This document shows, in pieces, positions 39,212-47,804 of a stretch of DNA of 64,000 bases; within the stretch, counting starts at the first letter, position 1, and every line of letters begins with the position of its first letter. The stretch comes from Deltaproteobacteria bacterium. GTDB lineage: Bacteria > SAR324 > XYD2-FULL-50-16. The stretch is taken from NCBI GenBank assembly GCA_018657625.1, contig JABHWU010000040.1, positions 1-64,000 of the forward strand. Reading direction: 5' to 3'. The position numbers and the translations under genes are program-made. The notes beneath the pieces are model-generated. The model worked only from the letters and a program-made list of their open reading frames with translations. It had not been told where the DNA came from and did no database searches.

Positions 39212-41947
39212 TCAATATCCGGAAATTTTTTTCTTTAACTTGTGTAAAAACTCCATTGCCTGAAATGGTGTCTTTCGATTGATATCAAATTTTTTTATTT
39301 CTGCTACCCAGGGTTCTTCCGGAGCCATGAAACTGGTTTGAAAATGCTCCTGAACAGAATTAGTCGGGTTTGCAGCTTGTTCAGTGTTATTTAATTCATT
39401 ATCACCAGGTTCTGGTTGATTCCCGTTCCCGTTTATTTCACTATTTTTAAATTTATTTTCGGCAGCTTCAAGCTTTTTCAGAACTTTATTGGCGTTGTTA
39501 ACAACCTCAGTAGGTAGTCCAGCCAATCTTGCTACTTGTATGCCATAGCTCTTGTCCGCTTTTCCCGGGATTACTTTTCGAAGGAAAATGATATTCTCAT
39601 TTTCTTCTTCAACAACCACTTTAGAGTTACTGACTCCCGGTAGTGAGTCTTCTAGCAGAATGAGTTCATGATAGTGTGTTGCAAAAAGTGTTAAAGCTTT
39701 AGTTTTATGAATATGTTCAATCATCGCCCACGCAATGCTGATACCATCAAAGGTACTGGTGCCACGACCAATCTCATCTAAGATAATAAGGCTATTGGCA
39801 GTGGCATTATTGATGATGGCTGAGGCTTCACTCATTTCCACCATAAAAGTACTTTGTCCACGGGTTAAGTTATCAGCGGCACCCACCCGGGTGAAAATTC
39901 TGTCGAAAACTGGTAATTTTGCTGAGTGAGCAGGCACAAATGAACCGGTCTGAGCCATCATAGCAATTAAGGCCATTTGCCGCATATATGTTGATTTACC
40001 TCCCATGTTGGGGCCGGTAATGATGGAAATAAATTTCCCATTAACATCCAAATTAACATCATTCGGAATAAATGGTTCTTCTAAATCCAATTGTTCAATA
40101 ACCGGATGCCGACTATCAATAATTTCAACTTTTTGGGCATTGGGATGATCATAAAATTCCGGTTGGGTGTAATTGAATTGTAGTGCGTTGTTGGCAAAAC
40201 AACAAAAAACATCAATTTCAGACAGTGTTGAGGCCGTATTTTGGATGCGGCTGGTTTCGTTCAACAGTCTTTGTTTCAGATTCTGATATAATTTCAGTTC
40301 TAAGGCTCTGGATTCATCTTCTGCAGTTAGAATACTTTCTTCAAGTTCTTTTAACGATTCTGTGATGTATCGTTCACTGTTTACCAGCGTTTGTTTCCTA
40401 ATATATTGAGGCGGAACCTTATTCTTATATATATTTGATATTTCAATATAATATCCGAAAACCCGATTGAAACCAATTTTCAGTGAATTGATTTCATGTT
40501 TTTCTTTCTCCTGGGCTTCCATATTGGCAATTAATTGCTTGCCGTTTTTCATCAGGTCTCTAAAGTGGTCTAATTCATCGCTAACACCATTATTAATGAA
40601 CCCTCCTTCTGTGATTTTATTTTTGGGAGCCTCCAAAATATAACTAAAAAGTAGCTCATAAATATCGGAAAGATCATCGAAACTGGAAACAATAGATTGA
40701 ATTTCTTTACCATTGAGTTCATCAAACTTTTTTTTCAAATCCCGCATAGCATCGATACTGTCACGGAGTCTGACCAAATCGGTGATATTGGCATTAGGCA
40801 TCGTGATCCGGGAAATAAGTCTCTCCAGGTCACCAATTTTACTTAAAATATACCTGACATCACTGATTTTTGATGTTTGTTGAACGAGAGAATCCACAAT
40901 GGCAATGCGATAGCGGATAGCTTTAATATCAATTAAGGGTGAGGATAACCAACGCCTTAACTTCCGGCCTCCCATTGCAGTTTTGGTGCTGTTTAACAAT
41001 CCAAATAAAGTCGCATTGTTTGGTGATAAACCCATAGAGTTTTGAAATATTTCCAAATTACGGATTGTAGCCTCATCCAGGAACATTTTATCATCTTTTT
41101 GGATTCGCTTAATGCGATTTAAATGCGCCAGTGTATCTTTTTGGGTTTCCTTCAGATAAGTCAGAAGTGCCCCGGCCGCAGATATTCCAATTTTAATTTC
41201 ATCAAGCCCGAAACCGGCCAGGTTAGCAACTTTAAAATGTTCGCACAAATTACGATTACATTGCTTGGTCTGATATTGGAAAGCAGCAATATATTCAATA
41301 TAGGGTTTATCTGCCAGGGATTGAAATATACTCAGTAGCTCGTTTTGAAATTTCTGCTCAGACTGCGTTTTTAGATCTGTATCAGAAATTTTTGGGAGTA
41401 GAATTTCCCTAGGTTGATAGATTAATAGCAGATCAATCAGATTTCTAACGCCTGGTATTAATTCTATTTCATCCAGATCGAACTCCCCAGTGGTTAGATC
41501 ACAAAAAGCAATCCCTATTTTTTTTTGTTTTTGATGATAAAACAGGGAGCAGATAAAATTATTAGTATTTGCCTCTAGCAAATCCGAAGCTGTTACCGTA
41601 CCTGGAGTTACTACCCTAACCACATCCCGTTTAACAATGCCCTCTGCCTGGCTGGGATCTTCCGTTTGCTCACAAATGGCTACTTTATATCCGGCAGCTG
41701 TAAGTTTGTTTAAGTACTGTTCATATGCATGATGAGGAACACCGCACATAGGGATGGCATTTTCCTTATTTTTATTACGGGAAGTTAGCTGAATCTGGAG
41801 AACTTTTGCGGCTATAACAGCATCATCACCAAACATTTCATAGAAATCACCCATTCGATAAAAAAGAATGGAATCACTATATCTTTCTTTAATTCTATTG
41901 AATTGTTGCATCATGGGCGTTTGTTTTGCCCCTGAAATAGTTGTCAT
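39212..41947 (-). CDS. mutS: DNA mismatch repair protein MutS
   Basis: A 911-residue mismatch-recognition ATPase. The N-terminal mismatch-binding domain has the Phe-x-Glu signature FYEMFGDDA near 36-40. Connector, lever (KIGFNRVFGYYIEISN) and ATPase domains follow, with Walker A GPNMGGKSTYMRQ and Walker B LIILDEIGRGTSTFDG, then THYHEL. A linker of about 60 Asn/Glu-rich residues near 830-875 precedes the C-terminal end, a region that varies in the family. It heads the mutS-amidase-lipoprotein-zinc ribbon block on the minus strand. Confidence 0.97.
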   Translation of the reverse strand: MTTISGAKQTPMMQQFNRIKERYSDSILFYRMGDFYEMFGDDAVIAAKVLQIQLTSRNKNKENAIPMCGVPHHAYEQYLNKLTAAGYKVAICEQTEDPSQAEGIVKRDVVRVVTPGTVTASDLLEANTNNFICSLFYHQKQKKIGIAFCDLTTGEFDLDEIELIPGVRNLIDLLLIYQPREILLPKISDTDLKTQSEQKFQNELLSIFQSLADKPYIEYIAAFQYQTKQCNRNLCEHFKVANLAGFGLDEIKIGISAAGALLTYLKETQKDTLAHLNRIKRIQKDDKMFLDEATIRNLEIFQNSMGLSPNNATLFGLLNSTKTAMGGRKLRRWLSSPLIDIKAIRYRIAIVDSLVQQTSKISDVRYILSKIGDLERLISRITMPNANITDLVRLRDSIDAMRDLKKKFDELNGKEIQSIVSSFDDLSDIYELLFSYILEAPKNKITEGGFINNGVSDELDHFRDLMKNGKQLIANMEAQEKEKHEINSLKIGFNRVFGYYIEISNIYKNKVPPQYIRKQTLVNSERYITESLKELEESILTAEDESRALELKLYQNLKQRLLNETSRIQNTASTLSEIDVFCCFANNALQFNYTQPEFYDHPNAQKVEIIDSRHPVIEQLDLEEPFIPNDVNLDVNGKFISIITGPNMGGKSTYMRQMALIAMMAQTGSFVPAHSAKLPVFDRIFTRVGAADNLTRGQSTFMVEMSEASAIINNATANSLIILDEIGRGTSTFDGISIAWAMIEHIHKTKALTLFATHYHELILLEDSLPGVSNSKVVVEEENENIIFLRKVIPGKADKSYGIQVARLAGLPTEVVNNANKVLKKLEAAENKFKNSEINGNGNQPEPGDNELNNTEQAANPTNSVQEHFQTSFMAPEEPWVAEIKKFDINRKTPFQAMEFLHKLKKKISGY

Positions 41948-42035
41948 GCTGTTAATTTTTATTTGAAAAGAACAGTTGGAAGACTGAAGCTGTATTTTAA
42001 TTGCAGTCTAAATTGAAGTAATGCCTAAATCTTAT

Positions 42036-42257
42036 TTATTCAATATGCGTCATTTTTTCAAATCGTACTTTATATTCCTGATCAACGCGAAATAGCCGAC
42101 ACCCATCTTCCAACATGTTTTGTTTGACCCTACGTTCCAGTTCTTCCTGATCCAGTATTTCCCACCTGGCTAAATTATCTTCACCTGGAATAAGGTATAG
42201 GTACTGATCGGGTTCGTTTTTGGCGAAATTCAACATCGTCTTAAAAAAAGAGGCCAT
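42036..42257 (-). CDS. Small conserved-looking cytoplasmic protein
   Basis: A 73-residue protein with a helical start (ASFFKTMLNFAKNEPDQYLYLIPGED) and an acidic/basic end. No membrane segment or recognised motif. AAGGGAT lies just before the ATG. It lies on the same strand between pepA and mutS, each in its own spacing (about 90 bp before mutS, about 155 bp after pepA), so it probably has its own transcript or joins mutS. Length and composition look like a real gene; function unknown. Confidence 0.6.
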   Translation of the reverse strand: MASFFKTMLNFAKNEPDQYLYLIPGEDNLARWEILDQEELERRVKQNMLEDGCRLFRVDQEYKVRFEKMTHIE

Positions 42258-42369
42258 TTTATCCCTTTTATTTATTAACTTTTAAATCAAATCAAAATTG
42301 GCGTTGCTTTAACGATATTGATTTCACTTTTAAAAATCAAGGAAAAGCTTTGTTGATCAATTCGGATGG

Positions 42370-42403
42370 TTTTTGGTTTTCCCTTGACCCGGAAAACCAA
42401 AAA
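42370..42403. terminator. Perfect 13-bp hairpin terminator after pepA
   Basis: TTTTTGGTTTTCC (42370-42382) and GGAAAACCAAAAA (42391-42403) pair perfectly around an 8-nt loop. Because the stem itself begins and ends in A/T runs, it can terminate in either direction. It sits just past the pepA stop on the minus strand. Confidence 0.75.
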
Positions 42404-42411
42404 TTGTTTTT

Positions 42412-43887
42412 TTATTTACTGGTCCAATTCAGTGCCAATTGAGCTAATAACCTTGCTCCCGATCCGGTTGCACCGTGATCGGGTTGAAAATCGATGTGTT
42501 TAACATCATTGGACACACCGGCAATATCCAGATGAGCCCAGGGCGTTTTACCCACAAAATGTCTTAAAAATATCCCTGCCGTTATCATTCCACCCCAACG
42601 TCCGCCAATATTGTTTAAGTCGGCAATTTTACTTTTGATTAGCTCCTCATATTCATCATTGGCTGGCATTTCCCAAACATATTCCTCCGTTTGTGAACCG
42701 GCAGCTTTCAATCTTGCAGTGATATCAGGATTATTGGGAATCATACCAATGTTGTAACTTCCCAAGGCCACCACGCAGGCGCCCGTTAAAGTCGCAATAT
42801 CTACCACAGCATCTGGTTTAAAGCGTTTGATTCCGTATGCTAAGGCATCACATAAAATTAAGCGGCCTTCTGCATCTGTGCTTCCGATTTCGACAGTTTT
42901 ACCATTTGAAGCCGTCAATACATCACCTGGCCGAAAAGCTTTGCCGTCCGGCAAGTTCTCAACGGCCGGTATCAGACCGATGACATTCACATCCGGTTTC
43001 ATTAATCCAATGATTCGCATTGCCCCTAACACCGCTGCGCCACCACTCATATCATGTTTCATTTCACCCATGCCGAGTGAGGGTTTTAAGGAAATACCAC
43101 CAGAATCAAAAGTAATTCCCTTTCCAACCAACATCAGGGTTTGTGCTTTTTTATTTTTGGTTTGATACGACATGATATTTAAGTAAGCAGGATTCTCTGA
43201 ACCCTGACTAACGCCTAACAGACAATTCATATTGAGTTTTTTCATTTGATTTTCACTGAGTGCTTCAAATTTCAGACTTGTTTCTTTCGCAACTTGCTGG
43301 CAGACTTTTTTAAAATCCACGGGAAGAAAATGATTCCCGGGTTTATTGCTGCAATCCCTGGATACATTAGCCGATTCAGCCATAATTTTGGCATTGTCTA
43401 CCTGCTGACCTAAGGTTTTATTTTTCTTGCAGTTGATAATGAGTGTCTTGAAAACCCTGGCTTGTGATTTATCTGTTTGGAAAGCATTGTACTCATAACA
43501 TCCTAGTAATAGTCCCTCCAGTATCGATTGAAGATTATTAGCTAATCTTTTGTCACGACTATTCTGATCGGGAAAAACCAGCGCAACATCTTTAAATTTA
43601 CATTTCAGTACTGTTTTTCCAAGTTTTCCACCAATTTTAAGGAAAGAAAGCTGTTTAGGTGTATTATCTATTGCGACGAGCAAAATTTCTGTCAGATCCT
43701 GGGCAAAAATATGATGCAGTAACTCCTTACTCTTTCCAAATTTGGCTGAACTGATAAAATCTTTAAGAAAGGATACCGTTTTTTTATTTTTATCTTTCCA
43801 GGTGTTTGAAACGAGTATATCTCCTGCCTTATTAACAAAAATAATAACATTTTGATAGTTTGGTTTCTCTGAAAATTTGATAATCAT
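42412..43887 (-). CDS. pepA: Cytosol (leucyl) aminopeptidase PepA
   Basis: About 491 residues of the M17 dizinc aminopeptidase family, which removes N-terminal residues from peptides. The catalytic C-terminal domain has GKGITFDSGGISLKP, MKHDMSGGAAVLGAM, the NTDAEGRL-type segment IGSTDAEGRLILCDAL and DIATLTGACVVALG. The frame extends upstream to a GTG at 43962 that overlaps recR, but ATG 43887 with GAGG 4 nt upstream is the better start. It is last in the dnaX-ybaB-recR-pepA run, with a strong terminator behind. Confidence 0.95.
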   Translation of the reverse strand: MIIKFSEKPNYQNVIIFVNKAGDILVSNTWKDKNKKTVSFLKDFISSAKFGKSKELLHHIFAQDLTEILLVAIDNTPKQLSFLKIGGKLGKTVLKCKFKDVALVFPDQNSRDKRLANNLQSILEGLLLGCYEYNAFQTDKSQARVFKTLIINCKKNKTLGQQVDNAKIMAESANVSRDCSNKPGNHFLPVDFKKVCQQVAKETSLKFEALSENQMKKLNMNCLLGVSQGSENPAYLNIMSYQTKNKKAQTLMLVGKGITFDSGGISLKPSLGMGEMKHDMSGGAAVLGAMRIIGLMKPDVNVIGLIPAVENLPDGKAFRPGDVLTASNGKTVEIGSTDAEGRLILCDALAYGIKRFKPDAVVDIATLTGACVVALGSYNIGMIPNNPDITARLKAAGSQTEEYVWEMPANDEYEELIKSKIADLNNIGGRWGGMITAGIFLRHFVGKTPWAHLDIAGVSNDVKHIDFQPDHGATGSGARLLAQLALNWTSK

Positions 43888-43921
43888 ATTACCTCGTTGA
43901 AATAATGTTAAGTTAAAGGTT

Positions 43922-44527
43922 TCATTGACTTCGGAAATAATCTGTTCGCCCTTCGAAAGCACGGGTAAGTGTTACCGAATCAGCAAATTCCATATCACTA
44001 CCGGAAGGTATGCCTCTGGCAATTCGTGATATAATGTTGACTCTGTCTTGCAAAAGGTCTGTTAAATAATGTGCGGTCGCTTCCCCTTCGATGGTCGGGT
44101 TAGTCGCTATAATAACTTCTTTGGGAGCGGTGTTTTGAATTCTGGATTCCAATTCCCGTATTTTTAAATGATCCGGTGAAACACCATGAATCGGTGAAAT
44201 CGCACCATGTAAAACGTGATAAACACCAAAATAAAACCCCCCTTTTTCAATGGTATAGATGTTTTTTGGCTCTTCAACGATACAAATAATATCCTGATTC
44301 CGTTTTGGATTAGCGCATATACTGCAAACGGTTTCTTCTGACAAACCATAACAAATATTACAGGAAGAAATATTCTGTTTTGCCTGAACAATTGCCTCGG
44401 CTAAATGATGGGCTTCTCTATCCGGTTTCTCTAAAATGGAAAATGCCAGTCTTTTAGCCGTTTTTCGACCAATACTGGGTAATTTGGATAACTCCTGGAT
44501 GAGCTGCTCTAATGATAATGGTAACAT
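43922..44527 (-). CDS. recR: Recombination mediator protein RecR
   Basis: A 201-residue protein of the RecFOR pathway, which loads RecA at DNA gaps. A helix-hairpin-helix (LSKLPSIGRKTAKRLAFSIL) is followed by the four-cysteine zinc finger (C56, C59, C68, C71), a Toprim domain (CIVEEPKNIYTIEK; VIIATNPTIEGEATAHYLTDLL) and the C-terminal ISRIARGIPSGSDMEFADSVTLTRAFEGR signature. It follows ybaB by 2 bp in the classic dnaX-ybaB-recR order. Confidence 0.97.
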   Translation of the reverse strand: MLPLSLEQLIQELSKLPSIGRKTAKRLAFSILEKPDREAHHLAEAIVQAKQNISSCNICYGLSEETVCSICANPKRNQDIICIVEEPKNIYTIEKGGFYFGVYHVLHGAISPIHGVSPDHLKIRELESRIQNTAPKEVIIATNPTIEGEATAHYLTDLLQDRVNIISRIARGIPSGSDMEFADSVTLTRAFEGRTDYFRSQ

Positions 44528-44529
44528 AA

Positions 44530-44862
44530 CTATTGATTAAGCTTTCCAAGGTCCTGTAAATTAAAATTGGATACCATATCGGCAATCCCTGAAGTCCCTA
44601 ATTCCCTGGCTTGCCGAATCCCTTCATTAACGGCTGAACGAACCAGATCTTCCAGAGTTGATACATCTGTTTTATCCACAATTTCAGGGTCAATATTGAT
44701 GGATAATAGATCCATGTTTCCATTCATAGTCAATTTCACCATTCCGGCAGCGACTTCCACCTCAATCTTTTTTTGAGCGGCCTCCTCTTTCTTCTTAGAG
44801 AAATTCTCCTGCATCTCTTTTGCTTTTTGCATAAGATCATTCATATTTAAACCATCAATCAT
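44530..44862 (-). CDS. Nucleoid-associated protein YbaB/EbfC
   Basis: A 110-residue DNA-binding dimer. The helical start NDLMQKAKEMQENFSKKKEE and the strand VEVAAGMVKLTMNGNMDLLSINIDPEIVDK are typical of the family. GAGGAG lies 7 nt before the ATG at 44862. The first 8 bases overlap the end of dnaX, so translation is probably coupled. Between dnaX and recR it holds its standard position. Confidence 0.95.
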   Translation of the reverse strand: MIDGLNMNDLMQKAKEMQENFSKKKEEAAQKKIEVEVAAGMVKLTMNGNMDLLSINIDPEIVDKTDVSTLEDLVRSAVNEGIRQARELGTSGIADMVSNFNLQDLGKLNQ

Positions 44863-47086
44863 TGTTGAGCTCCTCTAAAAGGGTTATTTTTTTGATTTCA
44901 CTTCCGGGAAATATCTCAAGTGCTTTGAGAACTTTAGGGTTTTTTGCGGCTTTTTCCTTCAAAGCCTTTTTTTGCTCCAGCAGTGCCGCATCTTTTTGGT
45001 TCTTAATTGAAGCTGCAATACCGTTATCCTGTTCTTTATAATGAACTTTTATATCTGGATTGAAGAACTCTCTGGCAACGTCTGCAATATTCTTCTTTTT
45101 CTCCCGGCTAAAAATCTGAATGTTTTGATAGCCAATAACCAGTTTTTTATCACTTAATTCTAATATGACGGAGTTTCTTAACAAAGACAACAATGATTTG
45201 TTACCGCTTTCCCCAACATTTTCAACGAAGAGACGCCATTGATCGGCAATTTCCAAATTGGAGTTAGTAGTTTGTTTTTCTGACTGGCCTTGAACCTGGT
45301 TATTTGAGAATGTCGCATTATCAAGCTGATTTTCAATCTCTTCAGATTTTTCGACCCGATCTAATTCATAATCAACAGTCGGAGGTTCCTTGACAGGTTT
45401 TTTAATGATTTCATCCTGAATCTCTGATTGTTCAATTTCTGGTAATTCGGCAACGGGTTTTTCAATGCTTGGTTCTGAAACGAGGTTTTCCGAATCTTGA
45501 TCTTTGACGATTTGAGATTCATTGTTTTCATTTCTGATTCGTGTTAACGCTTTCTGTTTTTGTATTTCAGGCTGGATGGTTTGCTGTTGGACCTCAGGCT
45601 CTTCTACGGTACTGATTTCTGTGAATGAGGGAGCGCTATTCGGAAGATCATCTGGTCCTGGCATTATTTCTGGAATAGGTTTTTCAATATTAAAGGTTGC
45701 TGCCGTTCCAGTTGGTAATTGGGGCTCGGTGTTTGTCAGGTTAGTATTTTCAATTGAAATGTTAGAATTTTGTAATGGTACAATTTTAGGAGATAATGGT
45801 TCCCGGGGGTGATCTTCTATTTGTCTGTTTTGAGGTGAAATCTGCTCAACAGGTAAAGTTTCAGGATGATTGAATGGTCTCTTATTAAGAGTAATATTGG
45901 TATTGAGAACGTCTTGAATCAAATTAAGGTCTTTTTTTTTAGGCAGTACTGAGTGCTCTTTAAGTAATGTCAGCACTTCAGCAACTCCGGCAATGGATTC
46001 TACTCCGCATAATTTGATGATACCCATTTCTGCACAGATTTTAGCCTGAGAACTACGTTTGATTTGATTTTCGACGTCCAATAGAATCTGAAAATATTGT
46101 TGGAGTGTGGCTGGGGTTACTTGCTTCGATAAATATTGGTAAGTTTCGTATTGCTCCGGTAAAAACTGGTGCCAATGGATTTGATCTGATTTTAGCGAGG
46201 AAACCAATGATAAATCCTTAACTGCCCTGAGTAAATCAGTAATTAATTGAGTTAAGGAACGCCCTTTAGCTGTTAATCCATGAAAATACCCGAGCGCTTT
46301 TGATAAATCTTTCTCAACCATAAAGTATAATAGCTGATCTACCTCCTTGATATTATTCAAACCCAGTATTTCAACGACTTCATCATCCTGGATTTGATTG
46401 CTGCTTTGCCCGATTAGCATATCCATGGTTGTTAGTGCATCCCGCAACCCTCCGGCAGAATGATTGGCTATTAACATCAAGGCGGACTCACTTATATTAA
46501 GGTCTTCACTGGCAGCTACTTTTTTCAGATATTGCACCATTGGTTGAGATGAAATATTTGTAAAATCATAGCGCTGACATCTTGAAATAACAGTGATAGG
46601 GACTTTGTGATGATCGGTGGTGGCGAGAATAAATTTCACATGACTGGGGGGTTCTTCCAGAGTTTTTAGCAAAGCGTTAAAAGACTCTGTGGTTAACATG
46701 TGTACCTCATCAATAATATAAATTTTATAAGTACACTTGGCCGGTGAAAACTTTACACCTTCCCGAAGTTCCCGGATATGCTCAATCCCCCTGTTGGAGG
46801 CGGCATCAATTTCTAAAACGTCAGTGGCAATTCCTTTATTGATTTCAAGACAATTTTCACACTGATTACAGGGCTCATGTTCAACCGGAGACAGACAATT
46901 AAGGGCTTTAGTTAATACTCTGGCACAGCTGGTTTTCCCGGTCCCACGCGGTCCGGTAAATAAAAAAGCATGTGCGACACGGTTGGTTTTGATCGCAGAA
47001 ATAAGTGTCTTCCAGATATGTTCCTGACCAATGATGTCATGAAATGTTTTAGGTCTGAGTTTTCTGGCCAGGACAAGGTAGGACAT
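44855..47086 (-). CDS. dnaX: DNA polymerase III subunit gamma/tau
   Basis: About 743 residues; clamp-loader ATPase of the replicative polymerase. It has Walker A GPRGTGKT at 45-52, a zinc module with C64, C73, C76 and C79, Walker B IIDEVHMLT and the sensor segment LEEPPSHVKFILATTD. A long Glu/Pro/Ser-rich linker (about 400-610) leads to a C-terminal tau-like region (WRLFVENVGESGNKSLLSLLRNS). Start ATG 47086 (MSYLVLARKLRPKTF) is chosen because the longer frame to 47182 runs through the SRP RNA gene. Confidence 0.96.
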   Translation of the reverse strand: MSYLVLARKLRPKTFHDIIGQEHIWKTLISAIKTNRVAHAFLFTGPRGTGKTSCARVLTKALNCLSPVEHEPCNQCENCLEINKGIATDVLEIDAASNRGIEHIRELREGVKFSPAKCTYKIYIIDEVHMLTTESFNALLKTLEEPPSHVKFILATTDHHKVPITVISRCQRYDFTNISSQPMVQYLKKVAASEDLNISESALMLIANHSAGGLRDALTTMDMLIGQSSNQIQDDEVVEILGLNNIKEVDQLLYFMVEKDLSKALGYFHGLTAKGRSLTQLITDLLRAVKDLSLVSSLKSDQIHWHQFLPEQYETYQYLSKQVTPATLQQYFQILLDVENQIKRSSQAKICAEMGIIKLCGVESIAGVAEVLTLLKEHSVLPKKKDLNLIQDVLNTNITLNKRPFNHPETLPVEQISPQNRQIEDHPREPLSPKIVPLQNSNISIENTNLTNTEPQLPTGTAATFNIEKPIPEIMPGPDDLPNSAPSFTEISTVEEPEVQQQTIQPEIQKQKALTRIRNENNESQIVKDQDSENLVSEPSIEKPVAELPEIEQSEIQDEIIKKPVKEPPTVDYELDRVEKSEEIENQLDNATFSNNQVQGQSEKQTTNSNLEIADQWRLFVENVGESGNKSLLSLLRNSVILELSDKKLVIGYQNIQIFSREKKKNIADVAREFFNPDIKVHYKEQDNGIAASIKNQKDAALLEQKKALKEKAAKNPKVLKALEIFPGSEIKKITLLEELNND

Positions 47087-47128
47087 ATTGAATACTGGTT
47101 TTTGGTTCAGTACAATCCGGAGGCGAAA

Positions 47129-47211
47129 GTGATCCGCACACACCTTCCAATACTTAGTGCTGCTTCCTTTCGGATCTGACACGGTTCGTACCTTTCAGTT
47201 GCGCGGATCAC
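47129..47211 (-). ncRNA. ffs: Signal recognition particle RNA (4.5S type)
   Basis: The minus strand carries the conserved SRP core: GTGTCAG...TCCGAAAGGAAGCAGCACTAAG, matching the AGGTCCGGAAGGAAGCAGCC core with the GGAA tetraloop region bound by Ffh. The ends GTGATCCGC and GCGGATCAC (47203-47211 and 47129-47137) pair perfectly and define a roughly 83-nt small bacterial form without an Alu domain. It lies between a tRNA-Ser and dnaX, a neighbourhood seen in many bacteria. Confidence 0.93.
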
Positions 47212-47221
47212 CAAAAAAAAC

Positions 47222-47311
47222 TGGCGGAGAGACGGGGATTCGAACCCCGGAAACAGTTACCCATTTACACGCTTTCCAGGCGTGCTCCTTCATCCACTCG
47301 GACATCTCTCC
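47222..47311 (-). tRNA. tRNA-Ser (anticodon GGA)
   Basis: A 90-nt serine tRNA with a long variable arm. The anticodon loop is CTGGAAA within a CACGC/GCGTG stem, giving anticodon GGA for UCC/UCU codons. Acceptor GGAGAGA pairs with TCTCTCC, discriminator is G, and CCA is encoded. It is the last of four tRNA genes on the minus strand, 10 bp before the SRP RNA. Confidence 0.96.
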
Positions 47312-47380
47312 ACAAAACGTTACCTGCGTGCGTCTTGATTTGCTTGCCTTAGGGTTGCTTACGCTTGGTTTGAATTTTAG

Positions 47381-47457
47381 TGGTACACCCGAAGGGATTC
47401 GAACCCATGGCCTTCTGTTCCGCAAACAGACGCTCTATCCAGCTGAGCTACGGGTGC
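47381..47457 (-). tRNA. tRNA-Arg (anticodon GCG)
   Basis: A 77-nt tRNA. The anticodon stem TCTGT/ACAGA encloses loop TTGCGGA, so the anticodon is GCG and reads CGC/CGU arginine codons. Acceptor GCACCCG pairs with CGGGTGT (G1-U72 wobble), and the T-stem ATGGG/CCCTT has one U-U mismatch. The D-loop carries the A after GG expected for arginine identity, and CCA is encoded. Most bacteria use an ACG anticodon modified to inosine in this box, so G34 is unusual. Confidence 0.92.
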
Positions 47458-47481
47458 AGCCAACTAAAAATAAAATTTGAA

Positions 47482-47571
47482 TGGCGGAGAGACGGGGATT
47501 CGAACCCCGGGTACCCTTGCGAGTACAACAGATTAGCAATCTGCCCCGATCGGCCTCTCTGGCATCTCTCC
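47482..47571 (-). tRNA. tRNA-Ser (anticodon GCU)
   Basis: A 90-nt serine tRNA with a long variable arm. The anticodon loop TTGCTAA gives GCU for AGC/AGU codons. Acceptor GGAGAGA/TCTCTCC, discriminator G and encoded CCA match the other serine tRNA of the cluster, and its T-arm is identical to that of tRNA-Ser(GGA), which suggests duplication. Confidence 0.96.
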
Positions 47572-47703
47572 ACACATCAATTACATGCGTATTTGAACCG
47601 TTTTGCCTATTTTTTGGATGACCATATTAATAAATGCAATTGCAGTATACCTATTCCTTGAATAGCTATTTTGTAATTACATTTTACCAGACATCGATAT
47701 ATC

Positions 47704-47789
47704 TGGAAGAGGGAGGGGGATTCGAACCCCCGAAGCTTACGCTTAACGGTTTTCAAGACCGCCGGATTCAACCACTCTCCCATCCCTCC
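47704..47789 (-). tRNA. tRNA-Ser (anticodon UGA)
   Basis: An 86-nt serine tRNA with a long variable arm (AAGC-GTAA-GCTT). The anticodon loop CTTGAAA gives UGA for UCA/UCG and other UCN codons. Acceptor GGAGGGA pairs with TCCCTCT (G1-U72 wobble) and the base before the encoded CCA is U, where the sister serine tRNAs have G. It starts 15 bp after the serS stop, so it may be cotranscribed with its synthetase. Confidence 0.94.
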
Positions 47790-47804
47790 AAGTGATCTCT
47801 ATAA

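Noticed and set aside
47157..47661. Plus-strand frames across the tRNA and SRP region
   Set aside because: They read through the reverse strand of clear RNA genes and show no family signature.
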